64,000 bases of DNA from DATARH01 sp035534855 (GTDB lineage Bacteria; Pseudomonadota; Alphaproteobacteria; ATCC43930; CGMCC-115725), in contig DATLRD010000060.1 of NCBI GenBank assembly GCA_035534855.1, positions 1 to 64,000 of the forward strand, given 5' to 3'. The translations under genes and the position numbers were made by a program. The number at the start of each line of letters is the position of its first letter. Positions within the stretch are counted from its first letter, which is position 1. This document shows positions 45,536 to 54,516 of this stretch, in pieces. The notes beneath the pieces are model-generated. The model saw only the letters and a program-made list of their open reading frames with translations. It ran no database searches and had not been told where the DNA came from.

Positions 45536-45979
45536 CTATTGCGGCGTCATCAGCGCGACGAAGCGGGTGAAGAACTCGTCGGCCATCTTGCGCGCGACAC
45601 CATCGACGAGGCGCGAGCCGATTTGCGCCAGCTTGCCACCGACCTGGGCCTGGACCCCATAGCGCAGCACGGTTTCGTCGCCGTCTTCGGTGAGCGCGAC
45701 AGACGCGCCACCCTTGGCAAAGCCGGCGACGCCGCCCTGGCCTTCACCGCTGATCGTGTAGCCCGAGGGCGGATCGAGATCGGTCAGCTGGACCTTGCCG
45801 TTGAAGGTCGCCTTGACCGGCCCGACGCGAGCCGTGACCTTGGCGGTGAATTCAGTGTCGGACAGCTTTTCGATCGTCTCGCACCCGGGGATGCACTGTT
45901 TCAGCGTCTCGGGATCGTTGAGCCGCTGCCAAACCTGTTCGCGCGGCGCCGGTATGCGCCGTTCGCCATGCATTTCCAT
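45536..45979 (-). CDS. coxG: CoxG-family SRPBCC protein
   Basis: A 147-residue START/SRPBCC-fold protein. Landmarks are MEMHGERRIPAPREQVWQRL, LKQCIPGCETIEKL and ISGEGQGGVAGFAKGGASV. CoxG is linked to anchoring CO dehydrogenase to the membrane. The ATG at 45979 is preferred over a longer frame starting at 46042. It is placed upstream of coxS on the same strand. Confidence 0.9.
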   Translation of the reverse strand: MEMHGERRIPAPREQVWQRLNDPETLKQCIPGCETIEKLSDTEFTAKVTARVGPVKATFNGKVQLTDLDPPSGYTISGEGQGGVAGFAKGGASVALTEDGDETVLRYGVQAQVGGKLAQIGSRLVDGVARKMADEFFTRFVALMTPQ

Positions 45980-46092
45980 CGGGCGTGATCCTTGTCGTCG
46001 GGCCGCAAAATTGTGGGCCGCCGCGCGGCCGAATGCAACCACCCGGCCGGCGGCAACCCGGCGGCTTCGATGCCCGCCGGGTCAGGCCCCGA

Positions 46093-46368
46093 TCAGCGAT
46101 AGCCCCCGCGCCACGGCTCGTACTGGTCGAACGAGGCGAGGCAGTCGTGGCGCAACGCCGGGTCGTCGTCGATCGGGTTGCATTCCTTTACCATCCGGTA
46201 TTGGCGGAAGGCCCAGTTGGTCTCGACCAGCCGGTCGTAGCGGTTGCTGAGATAGACGTTTTCCTCGGGGGATTGGGCATAGGAATACGACATTTCTCTG
46301 GCCGAAGCCGCGGTCGCGAGGCCGCACAGCGCGGCCGCCATGACGATCGAATGCAGACACCGAGACAT
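46093..46368 (-). CDS. Small exported hypothetical protein
   Basis: A 91-residue protein with a signal peptide (MSRCLHSIVMAAALCGLATA, cut near ASA-RE). The mature part is polar and aromatic with YSYAQSPEENVYLSNRYDRLV and two cysteines (KECNPIDDD, HDCLAS) that could form a disulfide in the periplasm. The ATG at 46368 follows GGAGAATCCCCCC. Function is unknown. It lies just upstream of coxG. Confidence 0.7.
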   Translation of the reverse strand: MSRCLHSIVMAAALCGLATAASAREMSYSYAQSPEENVYLSNRYDRLVETNWAFRQYRMVKECNPIDDDPALRHDCLASFDQYEPWRGGYR

Positions 46369-46540
46369 GGGGGGATTCTCCTCGGTAGGGAAGCCGAACC
46401 GCCGCAAGGCGGGGCGGCGGTTCCGGATACGGCGACGGTGTTGCCGCCAGCACGCTAAACGTTCCTTGCAGCGGAACGATCCCAACCAAAGGCGTCAAAC
46501 GCAAAAGCTGCACGCGTGCCGGGCAAGCCCGGCCTCGCCG

Positions 46541-46939
46541 TCAATCCGGAACCACCGCAATCGCGTTGATCTCGATCAGGTAATCGGGATGGGTCATCTT
46601 GACCACCTCGACCATCGTCGAGGCCGGCAGCGGCTCATGGAAATATTCGCGGCGCACCTTATGGATCGTGTCGAATTGCTCCATGTTGCGGATAAAGACA
46701 TCGACCCGGCAAATGTCGTCCATCGAGCCGCCCGCCGCCTCGACTGCCGCCTTGATGTTTTCGCAAACTTGGCGGGTCTGGGCCTCGATATCGCCGATGC
46801 CGGCGATCGAGCCGTCGGCGCGGCGCGCGGTCATCCCCGAGACGAAGACGAGCCGGCCTTTCGCCTCGATCGCGGTCGCATGCGAGAAGACACCGCTCGG
46901 CTGGCGCAGTTTGTCGGAGCGGATTTGCTGTTTGGGCAT
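46541..46939 (-). CDS. RidA family protein
   Basis: A 132-residue RidA/YjgF/Rid-family protein, which deaminates reactive enamine/imine intermediates. Conserved segments are LVFVSGMTARRADGSIAG, QVCENIKAAVEAAGGSMDDIC, and VEVVKMTHPDYLIEINAIAV. The ATG at 46939 is used. The arginine that marks active RidA imine deaminases is replaced in the VEVVKMTHP segment, so a different Rid subfamily is likely. It is divergent from pyrF, 57 bases apart. Confidence 0.88.
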   Translation of the reverse strand: MPKQQIRSDKLRQPSGVFSHATAIEAKGRLVFVSGMTARRADGSIAGIGDIEAQTRQVCENIKAAVEAAGGSMDDICRVDVFIRNMEQFDTIHKVRREYFHEPLPASTMVEVVKMTHPDYLIEINAIAVVPD

Positions 46940-46996
46940 CGCTGTTCTCCCTGGCCAGTGGTTTTGATCGGCGCGGCTCTGGTATATGACGACGCC

Positions 46997-47824
46997 ATGA
47001 TCCCAGCTTTTCAAGCCCGATTTGATGCCCTGGCGGCGGCGCGCTCGCCGCTCTGCGTCGGAGTCGATCCGTCTACCGATGCGCTCACGCAATGGGGGCT
47101 GACCTTGGACGCCGCCGGCCTGCGCCGGTTTTGCGACACGCTGGTCGATGCCTGCGCGCCGCTGGTCGCCGCGATCAAGCCACAGGTCGCGTTTTTCGAG
47201 CGGTTCGGGCCGATCGGCATGGCGGTGCTGCGCGACACGGTCGAGCGCGCGCGGAGCCACGGTGCGCTGGTCATCATCGATACCAAGGTCGGCGACATCT
47301 CGTCGACCGCGGCGGCCTACGGCGAAGCCTTTCTCGGCCCGGGCAGCCCGTTCGGTGGCGACGCGATCACTGCCAGCGCATTTCTCGGCTTCGGCTCGCT
47401 GGCGCCGATCGTCGCCGTCGCGCGGCGCGAGCAGGCGATGGTGTTCGTCGTGGTTCGCTCGTCGAACCCGGAAGGAGCTGAATTGCAGCACGCGGTGATG
47501 CGCGACGGAAGGACGGTCGCCGAGCGCCTCGCCGACGACATCACCGCCGAGAATGGGGGCGACAACGGCCCGCTCGGCGCGGTCGTCGGCGCGACGCTCG
47601 GCAGCGAAGCCCGAACGGTCGCGGCGCGCATGCCCGATGCGCTGATGCTGGTGCCCGGCATCGGCGCCCAGGGTGCGACAATCGCCGACGTGCGCGGCGA
47701 TTTCGGTGCGCATTACCGGCGGGTGATCCCGTCGCTGTCGCGCGGCATCGCCGGCGCCGGCCCCGACCCCGGCGCGCTGCGCGACACGGTTTTGCGGCAC
47801 AACGCGGTGATCCGCGGCGATTAG
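46997..47824 (+). CDS. pyrF: Orotidine 5'-phosphate decarboxylase, type 2
   Basis: A 275-residue enzyme of the last step of UMP synthesis. The catalytic DxKxxD core is IIDTKVGDISSTAAAY; type 2 enzymes usually have Arg after the Lys, where Val is found here, but the Asp/Lys/Asp are intact. FERFGPIGMAVLRDTVERA and LVPGIGAQGATIADVRGDF match the type 2 branch. Length fits type 2. It overlaps the convergent GNAT gene by four bases at their stops. Confidence 0.94.
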   Translation: MIPAFQARFDALAAARSPLCVGVDPSTDALTQWGLTLDAAGLRRFCDTLVDACAPLVAAIKPQVAFFERFGPIGMAVLRDTVERARSHGALVIIDTKVGDISSTAAAYGEAFLGPGSPFGGDAITASAFLGFGSLAPIVAVARREQAMVFVVVRSSNPEGAELQHAVMRDGRTVAERLADDITAENGGDNGPLGAVVGATLGSEARTVAARMPDALMLVPGIGAQGATIADVRGDFGAHYRRVIPSLSRGIAGAGPDPGALRDTVLRHNAVIRGD

Positions 47825-48414
47825 CCGGACGGGCGTCGTTCCTTCGCCGGTAACGGCGGCAGCAGTTTGTGGGTGAGGCTGCGCGGCAGGAGGCCTCTCA
47901 GCCGCGGATCGGCAAAGCTCACCGTGCGCCGGGCGTAGACGGAAAACCCGGCGCGCTGATAGAGCGGCAAGGCGTGCGGATGGTCGAAGGTGCAGGTATG
48001 CACCCAGAACCGGTCGAGCGGGCGGCTCCACGCGCGGTCGATTGCGGCCTGCAGCAGAAATGGCCCGAGCCGCCGGCCGATGAACTCGGGCGCCAACCCG
48101 AAATAGCGCAATTCGGTCTCGCGCGGCGCGGCCGAATCGAGCTCGAAATAACCGGCAGGTACCCCGCCGGCATGGAGCACGAACACCTCGGTCGTGTCTT
48201 TCGCCAATTCGGCCGCCAGCCGGGCGTCGTCCCACTCGCGCCGCTCGAACCACACCCACGGCGTGCCCACTGTCTCGTACAGATAGCGGTAGAACGACAC
48301 CGTGCACCGCTCGGCGCGGATCAGCGCCAGCTTGCCGGCGGGCGGCGGGAGGTGCGGCGTCGGCGGCCGCTCGAACATTTCGAGATAGGTGACGACATCC
48401 TCGACCAGCGCCAT
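47821..48414 (-). CDS. GNAT-family N-acetyltransferase
   Basis: A 197-residue acetyltransferase with the acetyl-CoA binding region YFGLAPEFIGRRLGPFLLQAA and the later HTCTFDHPHALPLYQRAGF, a typical GNAT end. The start MALVEDVVTYLEMFERP is chosen at 48414. The acceptor is unknown. It lies 14 bases after sseA on the same strand. Confidence 0.88.
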   Translation of the reverse strand: MALVEDVVTYLEMFERPPTPHLPPPAGKLALIRAERCTVSFYRYLYETVGTPWVWFERREWDDARLAAELAKDTTEVFVLHAGGVPAGYFELDSAAPRETELRYFGLAPEFIGRRLGPFLLQAAIDRAWSRPLDRFWVHTCTFDHPHALPLYQRAGFSVYARRTVSFADPRLRGLLPRSLTHKLLPPLPAKERRPSG

Positions 48415-48428
48415 TGGCGGTGCGCCGT

Positions 48429-49307
48429 CTATGCCGGCCCGGTGGCGATCGGCGGCCCGTCGGGCAGGCCCCATTCCGACCACGACCCGTCGTAGACCGC
48501 CGCGCCGGGATGCCCGATCAGGTGCAGCGCAAAGGCGACCGCGCAGGCCGTGACGCCCGAGCCGCAGCTCGTCACGATCCTGGCGTCGAGCGGCACCGCG
48601 GCCTCGGCAAACAGCGCGCGCAATTCCTCGGCGCCTTTGAGTTGCTTGGTCTGCGGGTCGGTGACTTGATCGAACGGCAGGTTGCGGCTGCCCGGGATGT
48701 GGCCGCGGCGGCGACCGGGCCAGGTTTCCTCGGCACTGCCGTCGAAGCGGCCGGTCGAGCGTGCATCGACGACCAGCTCGGCGTGGCTCGCCAGATTGGT
48801 GATGATTGCGGCCTTGTCGCGCACCAGCTCGGGATGGAGCCGCGCGGTAAATCGGCGCGCCGGGATTTTCGGGGCCGCGGTCTCGAGCGGGCGGCCCTCG
48901 CGCTTCCACGTGGGCAGGCCGCCGTCGAGCAGTGCGACATTGGCGTGGCCGAACAGGCGCAACAGCCACCACGCCCGGCCGGCCGACGACAGCCCGTTGG
49001 CGTCGTAGACGATGACGCGATCGCTGTTGCCGATGCCGCGCTCGGCCATCTTTGCGGCAAACCGCTCGGCCGACGGGATCATGTGGGGCAGTGCGGTGCC
49101 CGGCTCGGCGACATCGTCGATGTCGAAAAACACCGCGCCCGGGATATGCCCGGCATCGTAATCCGCCCGCGCGGTCGGCGTGACGCCGGGCTGCTTGAAC
49201 GACGAATCCACAATGCGAACGTTCGGGTCAGCGAGGTGCGCCGCCAGCCATTCGGTGCTGACCAGGGCTTCGGGATGGGCGTAGGGCATCGGCTTTTCTC
49301 CGGTCAT
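48429..49307 (-). CDS. sseA: 3-mercaptopyruvate sulfurtransferase
   Basis: A 292-residue protein with two rhodanese domains. The active-site loop CGSGVTAC with the nucleophilic cysteine near residue 237 matches mercaptopyruvate sulfurtransferase (CGSGVTA), whereas thiosulfate enzymes have CRKGVTA. The inactive first half has VYDANGLSSAGRAWWLLRLFG. The end of the alaX gene overlaps its start by four bases (ATGA). Confidence 0.93.
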   Translation of the reverse strand: MTGEKPMPYAHPEALVSTEWLAAHLADPNVRIVDSSFKQPGVTPTARADYDAGHIPGAVFFDIDDVAEPGTALPHMIPSAERFAAKMAERGIGNSDRVIVYDANGLSSAGRAWWLLRLFGHANVALLDGGLPTWKREGRPLETAAPKIPARRFTARLHPELVRDKAAIITNLASHAELVVDARSTGRFDGSAEETWPGRRRGHIPGSRNLPFDQVTDPQTKQLKGAEELRALFAEAAVPLDARIVTSCGSGVTACAVAFALHLIGHPGAAVYDGSWSEWGLPDGPPIATGPA

Positions 49308-50044
49308 TCCGCAAACGCGATGTTGATGCGACGGTTCTGGCGGCCCTTGTTCTCGATCTTGGCGATTGTCACCGGGCCGATCTCGGCGGTGTTGCGCACA
49401 TGGGTGCCGCCGCAGGGCTGCAGGTCGACGCCGGCGATCTCCATCAGCCGCACCCGCCCGCTGCCGGCCGGCGGCTTGACTGACATCGTGCGCACCAGCT
49501 CGGGGTGCGCCGCCAGCTCGTCGTCGGCGATCCAGCGTGGCGCGGCGTCATGCGCCTCGGCGATCAGCCGGTTGATGCCGGCGGCAATCGCGTCCCTGTC
49601 GAGGCTCGCCCCCGGCACGTCGAAATCGAGCCGGCCGCGCCCGTCGGAAACCTGGCCGCCGGTCACCGCGCCGGGCACCACCGCGCACAAGAGGTGCAGG
49701 CAGGTGTGCATGCGCATCAGCCGGTGCCGGCGCTCCCAGTCGATCTCGGCGGTCACCGCGGCGCCGGGCGCAAGGCCGGCGGGCGCAAGGCCGGCGGGCG
49801 CAAGACCGGCCGACCCCGGCGCCGGGACGTGGATCACCTCGTCGGGCGCCTCGCCCTTGACTGTCTCGGCGATCGCGACCGTCCCGCCCGAGGCAAGCCG
49901 CAATACCCCGGTATCTCCCGGTTGGCCGCCGCCGTTCGGATAGAACACGGTGCGGTCGAGGCGAATCCCGCGCTCGTCGACGCTGACGACGCGCGCCTCG
50001 CAGCTCCGCAGATAGGAATCGTCGCGAAACAGCAACTCGGTCAT
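49304..50044 (-). CDS. Alanyl-tRNA editing protein (AlaX-like)
   Basis: A 246-residue free-standing editing domain that hydrolyses Ser-tRNA(Ala). Zinc ligands are seen in RMHTCLHLLCAVV (HxxxH) and LQPCGGTHVRNTAEIG (CxxxH). The protein includes FYPNGGGQPGDTG near the N-terminus, the conserved glycine-rich loop. A tandem 15-bp repeat (49766-49810) encodes three copies of AGLAP in a surface linker. It leads the alaX-sseA-GNAT run. Confidence 0.92.
   Translation of the reverse strand: MTELLFRDDSYLRSCEARVVSVDERGIRLDRTVFYPNGGGQPGDTGVLRLASGGTVAIAETVKGEAPDEVIHVPAPGSAGLAPAGLAPAGLAPGAAVTAEIDWERRHRLMRMHTCLHLLCAVVPGAVTGGQVSDGRGRLDFDVPGASLDRDAIAAGINRLIAEAHDAAPRWIADDELAAHPELVRTMSVKPPAGSGRVRLMEIAGVDLQPCGGTHVRNTAEIGPVTIAKIENKGRQNRRINIAFAE
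49766..49810 (-). repeat. Tandem 15-bp repeat inside alaX
   Basis: Three copies of a 15-bp unit (GGGCGCAAGGCCGGC on the plus strand; the last copy has one change) lie in frame and encode repeated AGLAP. Copy number may vary by slipped-strand events without breaking the frame. Confidence 0.85.
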
Positions 50045-50138
50045 CTGCAAATCCTCGGCTATCGGCAAGGATCATATCGGAAATAGGCTGATTCGGGGTA
50101 TGGATAGCGTTGCCGCAACAAGCCGGGATGAACCGACG

Positions 50139-50432
50139 ATGTCTTTGCCCAAGGGCGCGGTGGCGACCGTCTTCGCCGGCCTCCTTCTTTTGGCCGGATG
50201 TGGGGGAGGGGGCCATGACCCGGGCCAGTTCTATACCAACGCCACGGTGGCGCTGCGCTCCGGCCAGGACGACGAGTCCGAAATGGTGGCCATGCTGCCG
50301 CGCGGCACGCCTGTCATTCCGGTCGGGCAGGTCGGCGGCGAATGCACGTGCTGGAAAGTCGAAACTCCGCAGGGAACCGGCTGGCTCTATACCCAGTTTA
50401 TCTCGCTGCGGCTAAGCGACAGCCAGCACTAG
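50139..50432 (+). CDS. SH3-like lipoprotein
   Basis: A 97-residue lipoprotein with signal VATVFAGLLLLAGC (lipobox LAGC). The mature part resembles a bacterial SH3 domain: TNATVALRSGQDDESEMVAM, then LPRGTPVIPVGQVGGECTCW and GTGWLYTQFISLRL. The ATG at 50139 is chosen; an in-frame ATG at 50100 is alternative. It converges toward cysK, and its start is divergent from alaX. Envelope location is likely. Confidence 0.75.
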   Translation: MSLPKGAVATVFAGLLLLAGCGGGGHDPGQFYTNATVALRSGQDDESEMVAMLPRGTPVIPVGQVGGECTCWKVETPQGTGWLYTQFISLRLSDSQH

Positions 50433-50458
50433 CACCGGCCGCCCGCGCTTCTCGGCGG

Positions 50459-51463
50459 CTACGCCTCAAGCCATTTCGGCACCGGCAGGTTCTTCTCCTC
50501 GAGGAAGGCCGGGTTAAACAATTTGGACTGATAGCGCGTGCCGGAATCGGCGAGGATCGTGACGATCGTCTTGCCTGGCCCCAGTTCACGGGCGAGGCGG
50601 ATCGCGCCGCAGATGTTGATGCCGCTCGACCCGCCGAGCACCAGCCCTTCTTCCTGCACCAGATCGAACAGCACCGGCAGCATCTCCTCGTCGGTGATCT
50701 GGAACTGTCCGTCGGGGCGGAAGCCTTCGAGATTCTTGGTCTCGCGGTTGTTGCCGATGCCTTCGGTGATCGAGTTGCCTTCCGGCTTGAACTCCCGCCG
50801 CGCATACCAGCTATAGATGCCCGATCCCATGCAATCGGCCAGGTAGACCTTGATATTCGGGTTGCGCTGCTTGAGCGCGATGCCGACGCCGGACAGCGTG
50901 CCGCCGGTGCCGACCGCGCAGGTAAACCCGTCGACCTTGCCGTCGGTCTGCCGCCAGATTTCCGGGCCGGTCGTCTCGGCATGGCCGCGCCGGTTGGCGA
51001 GGTTGTCGAACTGGTTGGCCCAGATTGCGCCGTTCGGCTCGGTCGCGGCCAGCTCATCGGCGAGACGGCCGGAATAGCGCACGTAATTGTTGGGATTGCT
51101 GTAGGGCGCCGCCGGCACGAGGCGCAGATCGGCGCCGCACAGCCGCAGCATGTCCTTTTTTTCCTGGCTCTGGGTCTCGGGCATCACGATGACGGTGCGA
51201 TAGCCGAGCGCGTTGCCGACCAGCACCAGCCCGATGCCGGTATTGCCCGCGGTGCCCTCGACGACGACGCCACCCGGGCGCAAGAGGCCGCGCTCTTCGG
51301 CGTCCTTGATGATGTAGAGCGCCGCGCGGTCCTTGACCGAGCCGCCGGGGTTGAGGAACTCGGCCTTGCCGAGGATCGTGCAGCCTGTCATCTCCGAGGC
51401 GCGGCGCAACTTGATCAACGGCGTGTTGCCGATCGAGCCGATGAAGCCGTCGCGGATGTCCAT
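50459..51463 (-). CDS. cysK: Cysteine synthase A
   Basis: A 334-residue PLP enzyme that makes cysteine from O-acetylserine and sulfide. The PLP lysine is in NPGGSVKDRAALYII; EGTAGNTGIGLVLVG binds the substrate and AVGTGGTLSGVGIAL the phosphate. The ATG at 51463 follows GGAGG with good spacing. Two segments (SWYARREFKPEGNSITEGIG) are longer than in E. coli CysK and recall plant or cystathionine-beta-synthase-like branches; the activity call is to the family level. Confidence 0.9.
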   Translation of the reverse strand: MDIRDGFIGSIGNTPLIKLRRASEMTGCTILGKAEFLNPGGSVKDRAALYIIKDAEERGLLRPGGVVVEGTAGNTGIGLVLVGNALGYRTVIVMPETQSQEKKDMLRLCGADLRLVPAAPYSNPNNYVRYSGRLADELAATEPNGAIWANQFDNLANRRGHAETTGPEIWRQTDGKVDGFTCAVGTGGTLSGVGIALKQRNPNIKVYLADCMGSGIYSWYARREFKPEGNSITEGIGNNRETKNLEGFRPDGQFQITDEEMLPVLFDLVQEEGLVLGGSSGINICGAIRLARELGPGKTIVTILADSGTRYQSKLFNPAFLEEKNLPVPKWLEA

Positions 51464-51649
51464 ATTTCGCCTCCGGGCAACTGCATGACGCCAGGTCGCT
51501 GGGTGCAATATCGGGCGGCGGGCGCGATCGGGCAAGCGGAGGCGAGGGGCACGGCTCGTTGCATGCGTGGCGGGGGCGTTTCGGGCGGAGCAGCCGTCAA
51601 TTAACCGTTTGTAAGTCTTCAATCCGTAAAGCTGCCCATTCGAAGAGGA

Positions 51650-53254
51650 ATGGCCGTGCCGGGTTCCTATCTGCAGCAGGCTAGATCTGTCATGATTCGG
51701 CACCGGTTCACGTTTCAGGACGCCGGCCTTATTACGGTCGTGGTGCTGATCGCACTCCTGTTCGCCTGGCAAATCGACCTCTTTCCCAATGCCCCCTCCC
51801 AACCCATCTACGAATACATCGTGGAGCTGGATGAGGCTCTGGCCGTGGCCGCGATGGGGTTCGCGCTGTTCGCGTGGACTCGCTTCCGGGCGCAAAGGCG
51901 TGAAATCGCCTGGCGCAGGGCGGCCGAAGGAGAGGCGCGCTCGCTCGCGTTCGAGGACCCGCTGACCGGATTGCCGAACCGGCGCCAATTCGACCATGCC
52001 TTAAAGGCGGCGCTTGCCGCCCCGCCGCGCGCCGGCGGAGCGCACGCGGTGCTGATGATCGACCTCAACGGCTTCAAGCGGATCAACGACGTTCACGGCC
52101 ATGCTGCCGGCGACGAAGCGCTGATCCAGGTGGCAATCCGCCTGCGTCAAGCGGTGCGCGGAGACGACCTTGTCGCGCGGCTGGGCGGCGACGAATTTGC
52201 GGTGCTCTCGCGCCACTTGACCGGGCCCGAGGCGGCCACCGGCCTGGCGTTGCGGATCATCAAGCAGTTGGAGGCCCCGGTCACCGCCGGCGGGGTTCCG
52301 CACCAGATGATGGGCGGGATCGGGCTGGCGCTCTCGCCGCAGGACGGCAACGATGCGGCCGCGGTGCTGCGCAAGGCCGATGTCGCCCTCTATCGGGCGA
52401 AGACCGAGACGGTCAGCGCGCTGCGCTTCTTCGAACCGCAGATGGACGAAAGCATCCGCGAGCGCGATCAGCTCGAACGCGATCTGCGCGCCGCGATCGG
52501 CACCCCGGCGCTTCGCCCCTTCTACCAACCGCTGGTCGACTTGAAGACCGGGAAGATCATCGGGTTCGAGGCGCTGGCCCGCTGGAACCATCCGACGCTC
52601 GGGGAAATCCAGCCTAACCGGTTTATCCCGATCGCCGATGACACCGGGCTGATCAGCAAGCTGACCGACACTCTGCTGCGTGAAGCGTGTCGCGATGCCG
52701 TCGCCTGGAGCGAGCCGGTGCAGCTGTCGTTCAACATTTCGCCGGTGCAGCTGAAGGACCGCACGCTGGCGCCCCGGCTGCTGAACATCCTTCGAGAAAC
52801 CGGCCTTCCCCCCAACCGGCTGGAGGTGGAAGTGACCGAAAGCGCCCTGGTCAGCGATCTCGCCGCGGCGCAGGAAATTCTGGGTGCGATGCGGAATGCC
52901 GGGGTGCGGATCGCGCTCGACGATTTTGGCACCGGCTATTCCAGCCTTTATCACCTGCGCAATTTCAGCCTCGACAAGATCAAAATCGACCGGAGCTTTG
53001 TCAACGGCATGGCCTCCGACCCAAACGCAGCCGCGATCGTGCGCGCGCTGATCGGGCTGGGCACGGGATTGAGCCTGGCGGTCACGGCCGAGGGCGTCGA
53101 GGACTCCGACCAGCGATCGACGCTGATCAACGCCGGATGCACCCAGGCACAGGGCTTCCTGTTCGGAAAGGCGATACCGGCCGACGAAGTCCGCCTCCTC
53201 TTCGGCCGCGCGCATTCGCCGGCCGGCGCTCCGATACCGGCGCCCGCCAAGTAA
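51650..53254 (+). CDS. GGDEF-EAL cyclic di-GMP protein
   Basis: A 534-residue membrane-anchored regulator. Two hydrophobic segments lie near residues 25-45 and 63-77, then a GGDEF domain (LGGDEFAVL near residue 182; DPLTGLPNRRQFDHAL at its start) and an EAL domain (GFEALARWNHPTLGEI, with NISPVQL, EVTES, DDFGTGYSSL and AEGVED). All listed catalytic residues are intact, so it may make and break cyclic di-GMP. The ATG at 51650 is used; an ATG at 51692 would remove 14 residues. Confidence 0.92.
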   Translation: MAVPGSYLQQARSVMIRHRFTFQDAGLITVVVLIALLFAWQIDLFPNAPSQPIYEYIVELDEALAVAAMGFALFAWTRFRAQRREIAWRRAAEGEARSLAFEDPLTGLPNRRQFDHALKAALAAPPRAGGAHAVLMIDLNGFKRINDVHGHAAGDEALIQVAIRLRQAVRGDDLVARLGGDEFAVLSRHLTGPEAATGLALRIIKQLEAPVTAGGVPHQMMGGIGLALSPQDGNDAAAVLRKADVALYRAKTETVSALRFFEPQMDESIRERDQLERDLRAAIGTPALRPFYQPLVDLKTGKIIGFEALARWNHPTLGEIQPNRFIPIADDTGLISKLTDTLLREACRDAVAWSEPVQLSFNISPVQLKDRTLAPRLLNILRETGLPPNRLEVEVTESALVSDLAAAQEILGAMRNAGVRIALDDFGTGYSSLYHLRNFSLDKIKIDRSFVNGMASDPNAAAIVRALIGLGTGLSLAVTAEGVEDSDQRSTLINAGCTQAQGFLFGKAIPADEVRLLFGRAHSPAGAPIPAPAK

Positions 53255-53349
53255 GGCGGGCAAACGCTAGGCCCCGCCCGCGCCGCCTTCCCGGTTCACC
53301 TTACTTAGCTTAGAAGTGGCCGTCGCCGTCGCCAGCGGAGTGTTGCCGG

Positions 53350-54516
53350 ATGACAGAGAGGGCCGAGGACCAGCTGTTTCCGATCGCCGAGACTGAGCGA
53401 TCGACCGGCCTCTTGCCGTCGCAGATGCTGCGCGCCGCGGTCAAGCTCGGCCACGAAATCCTCGCCTCTGAGCCGATCGCCGACGACCAGATCCAGCCGG
53501 CCAGCATCGACCTGCGGCTCGGCGAGGTCGCCTATCGGGTGCGGGCGAGCTTTCTGCCGGGCCTGCGGCACACGGTGCGCGACAAGCTCGACCAGCTGTC
53601 GATGCACCGGATCGACCTGACCCGCGGCGCGGTGCTCGAAAAGGACTGCGTCTATATCGTGCCGCTGCTGGAGATGGTGGCGCTGCGCAGCCGCACGACC
53701 GCGGCGGCGAACCCGAAAAGCTCGACCGGCCGGCTCGACGTGTTCGCCCGAATCATCACCGACCATGCCGTCGAGTTCGACCGGGTGCGCGACGGCTACA
53801 AGGGACCGATTTACGCCGAAATCTCGCCGCGCGCCTTCAGCATCCTGGTGCGCACCGGCTCGCGCCTCGTGCAGTTGCGGATTCGCCGCGGCTCGCCGCC
53901 GTTCAGCGACACCGCGCTCCGCCGGCTGCACGCCGCGATCGGGCTGGTCGAGACGCCCGAGGGCGATGCCGGCAGCGCCGATGCGATCCGCGATGGCATC
54001 GCCTTTACCGTCGACGTGTCGGGCGACCGCGACAACGGGGCGGTCGGCTACAAGGCGCGGCGCCATACCGATGTGATCGATGTCGACCGCATCGACCATT
54101 ACGACCCGCGCGATTTCTGGGAGCCGGTCTATTCCCTCCGCGGCGAGGGGATCGTGCTCGACCCCAACGATTTCTATGTGCTGGCGTCGCGCGAGGCGGT
54201 CGTCGTGCCGCCCGATTACGCCGCCGAGATGCTGCCGTATTACACGTTTGTCGGCGAGTTCCGGGTGCATTACGCGGGGTTTTTCGACCCCGGCTTCGGC
54301 GCCGCGGAGACCGGCGGCAGCGGCAGCCGCGCGGTCCTCGAAGTGCGCTCGCACGAGGTGCCGTTTCTGATCGAGCACGGGCAGACCGTCGGCCGGCTCG
54401 TCTACGAGCGGCTGATCGCGCGGCCCGACAAGCTCTATGGCGGGGCGATCGGCTCGTCGTATCAACGCCAGGGGCTGGCGCTATCGAAGCACTTCAAGAG
54501 GTTGCCGATCAGGTAG
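53350..54516 (+). CDS. dcd: dCTP deaminase, duplicated long form
   Basis: A 388-residue protein in which two dUTPase-fold halves are fused, as in many alphaproteobacterial 2'-deoxycytidine 5'-triphosphate deaminases. The first half has DDQIQPASIDLRLGEVAYRV and SSTGRLDVFARIITD; the second has VGEFRVHYAGFFDPGFG and LEVRSHEVPFLIEHGQTVGR. It is longer than E. coli Dcd (193 residues). The end overlaps the convergent NUDIX gene by eight bases. Confidence 0.9.
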   Translation: MTERAEDQLFPIAETERSTGLLPSQMLRAAVKLGHEILASEPIADDQIQPASIDLRLGEVAYRVRASFLPGLRHTVRDKLDQLSMHRIDLTRGAVLEKDCVYIVPLLEMVALRSRTTAAANPKSSTGRLDVFARIITDHAVEFDRVRDGYKGPIYAEISPRAFSILVRTGSRLVQLRIRRGSPPFSDTALRRLHAAIGLVETPEGDAGSADAIRDGIAFTVDVSGDRDNGAVGYKARRHTDVIDVDRIDHYDPRDFWEPVYSLRGEGIVLDPNDFYVLASREAVVVPPDYAAEMLPYYTFVGEFRVHYAGFFDPGFGAAETGGSGSRAVLEVRSHEVPFLIEHGQTVGRLVYERLIARPDKLYGGAIGSSYQRQGLALSKHFKRLPIR

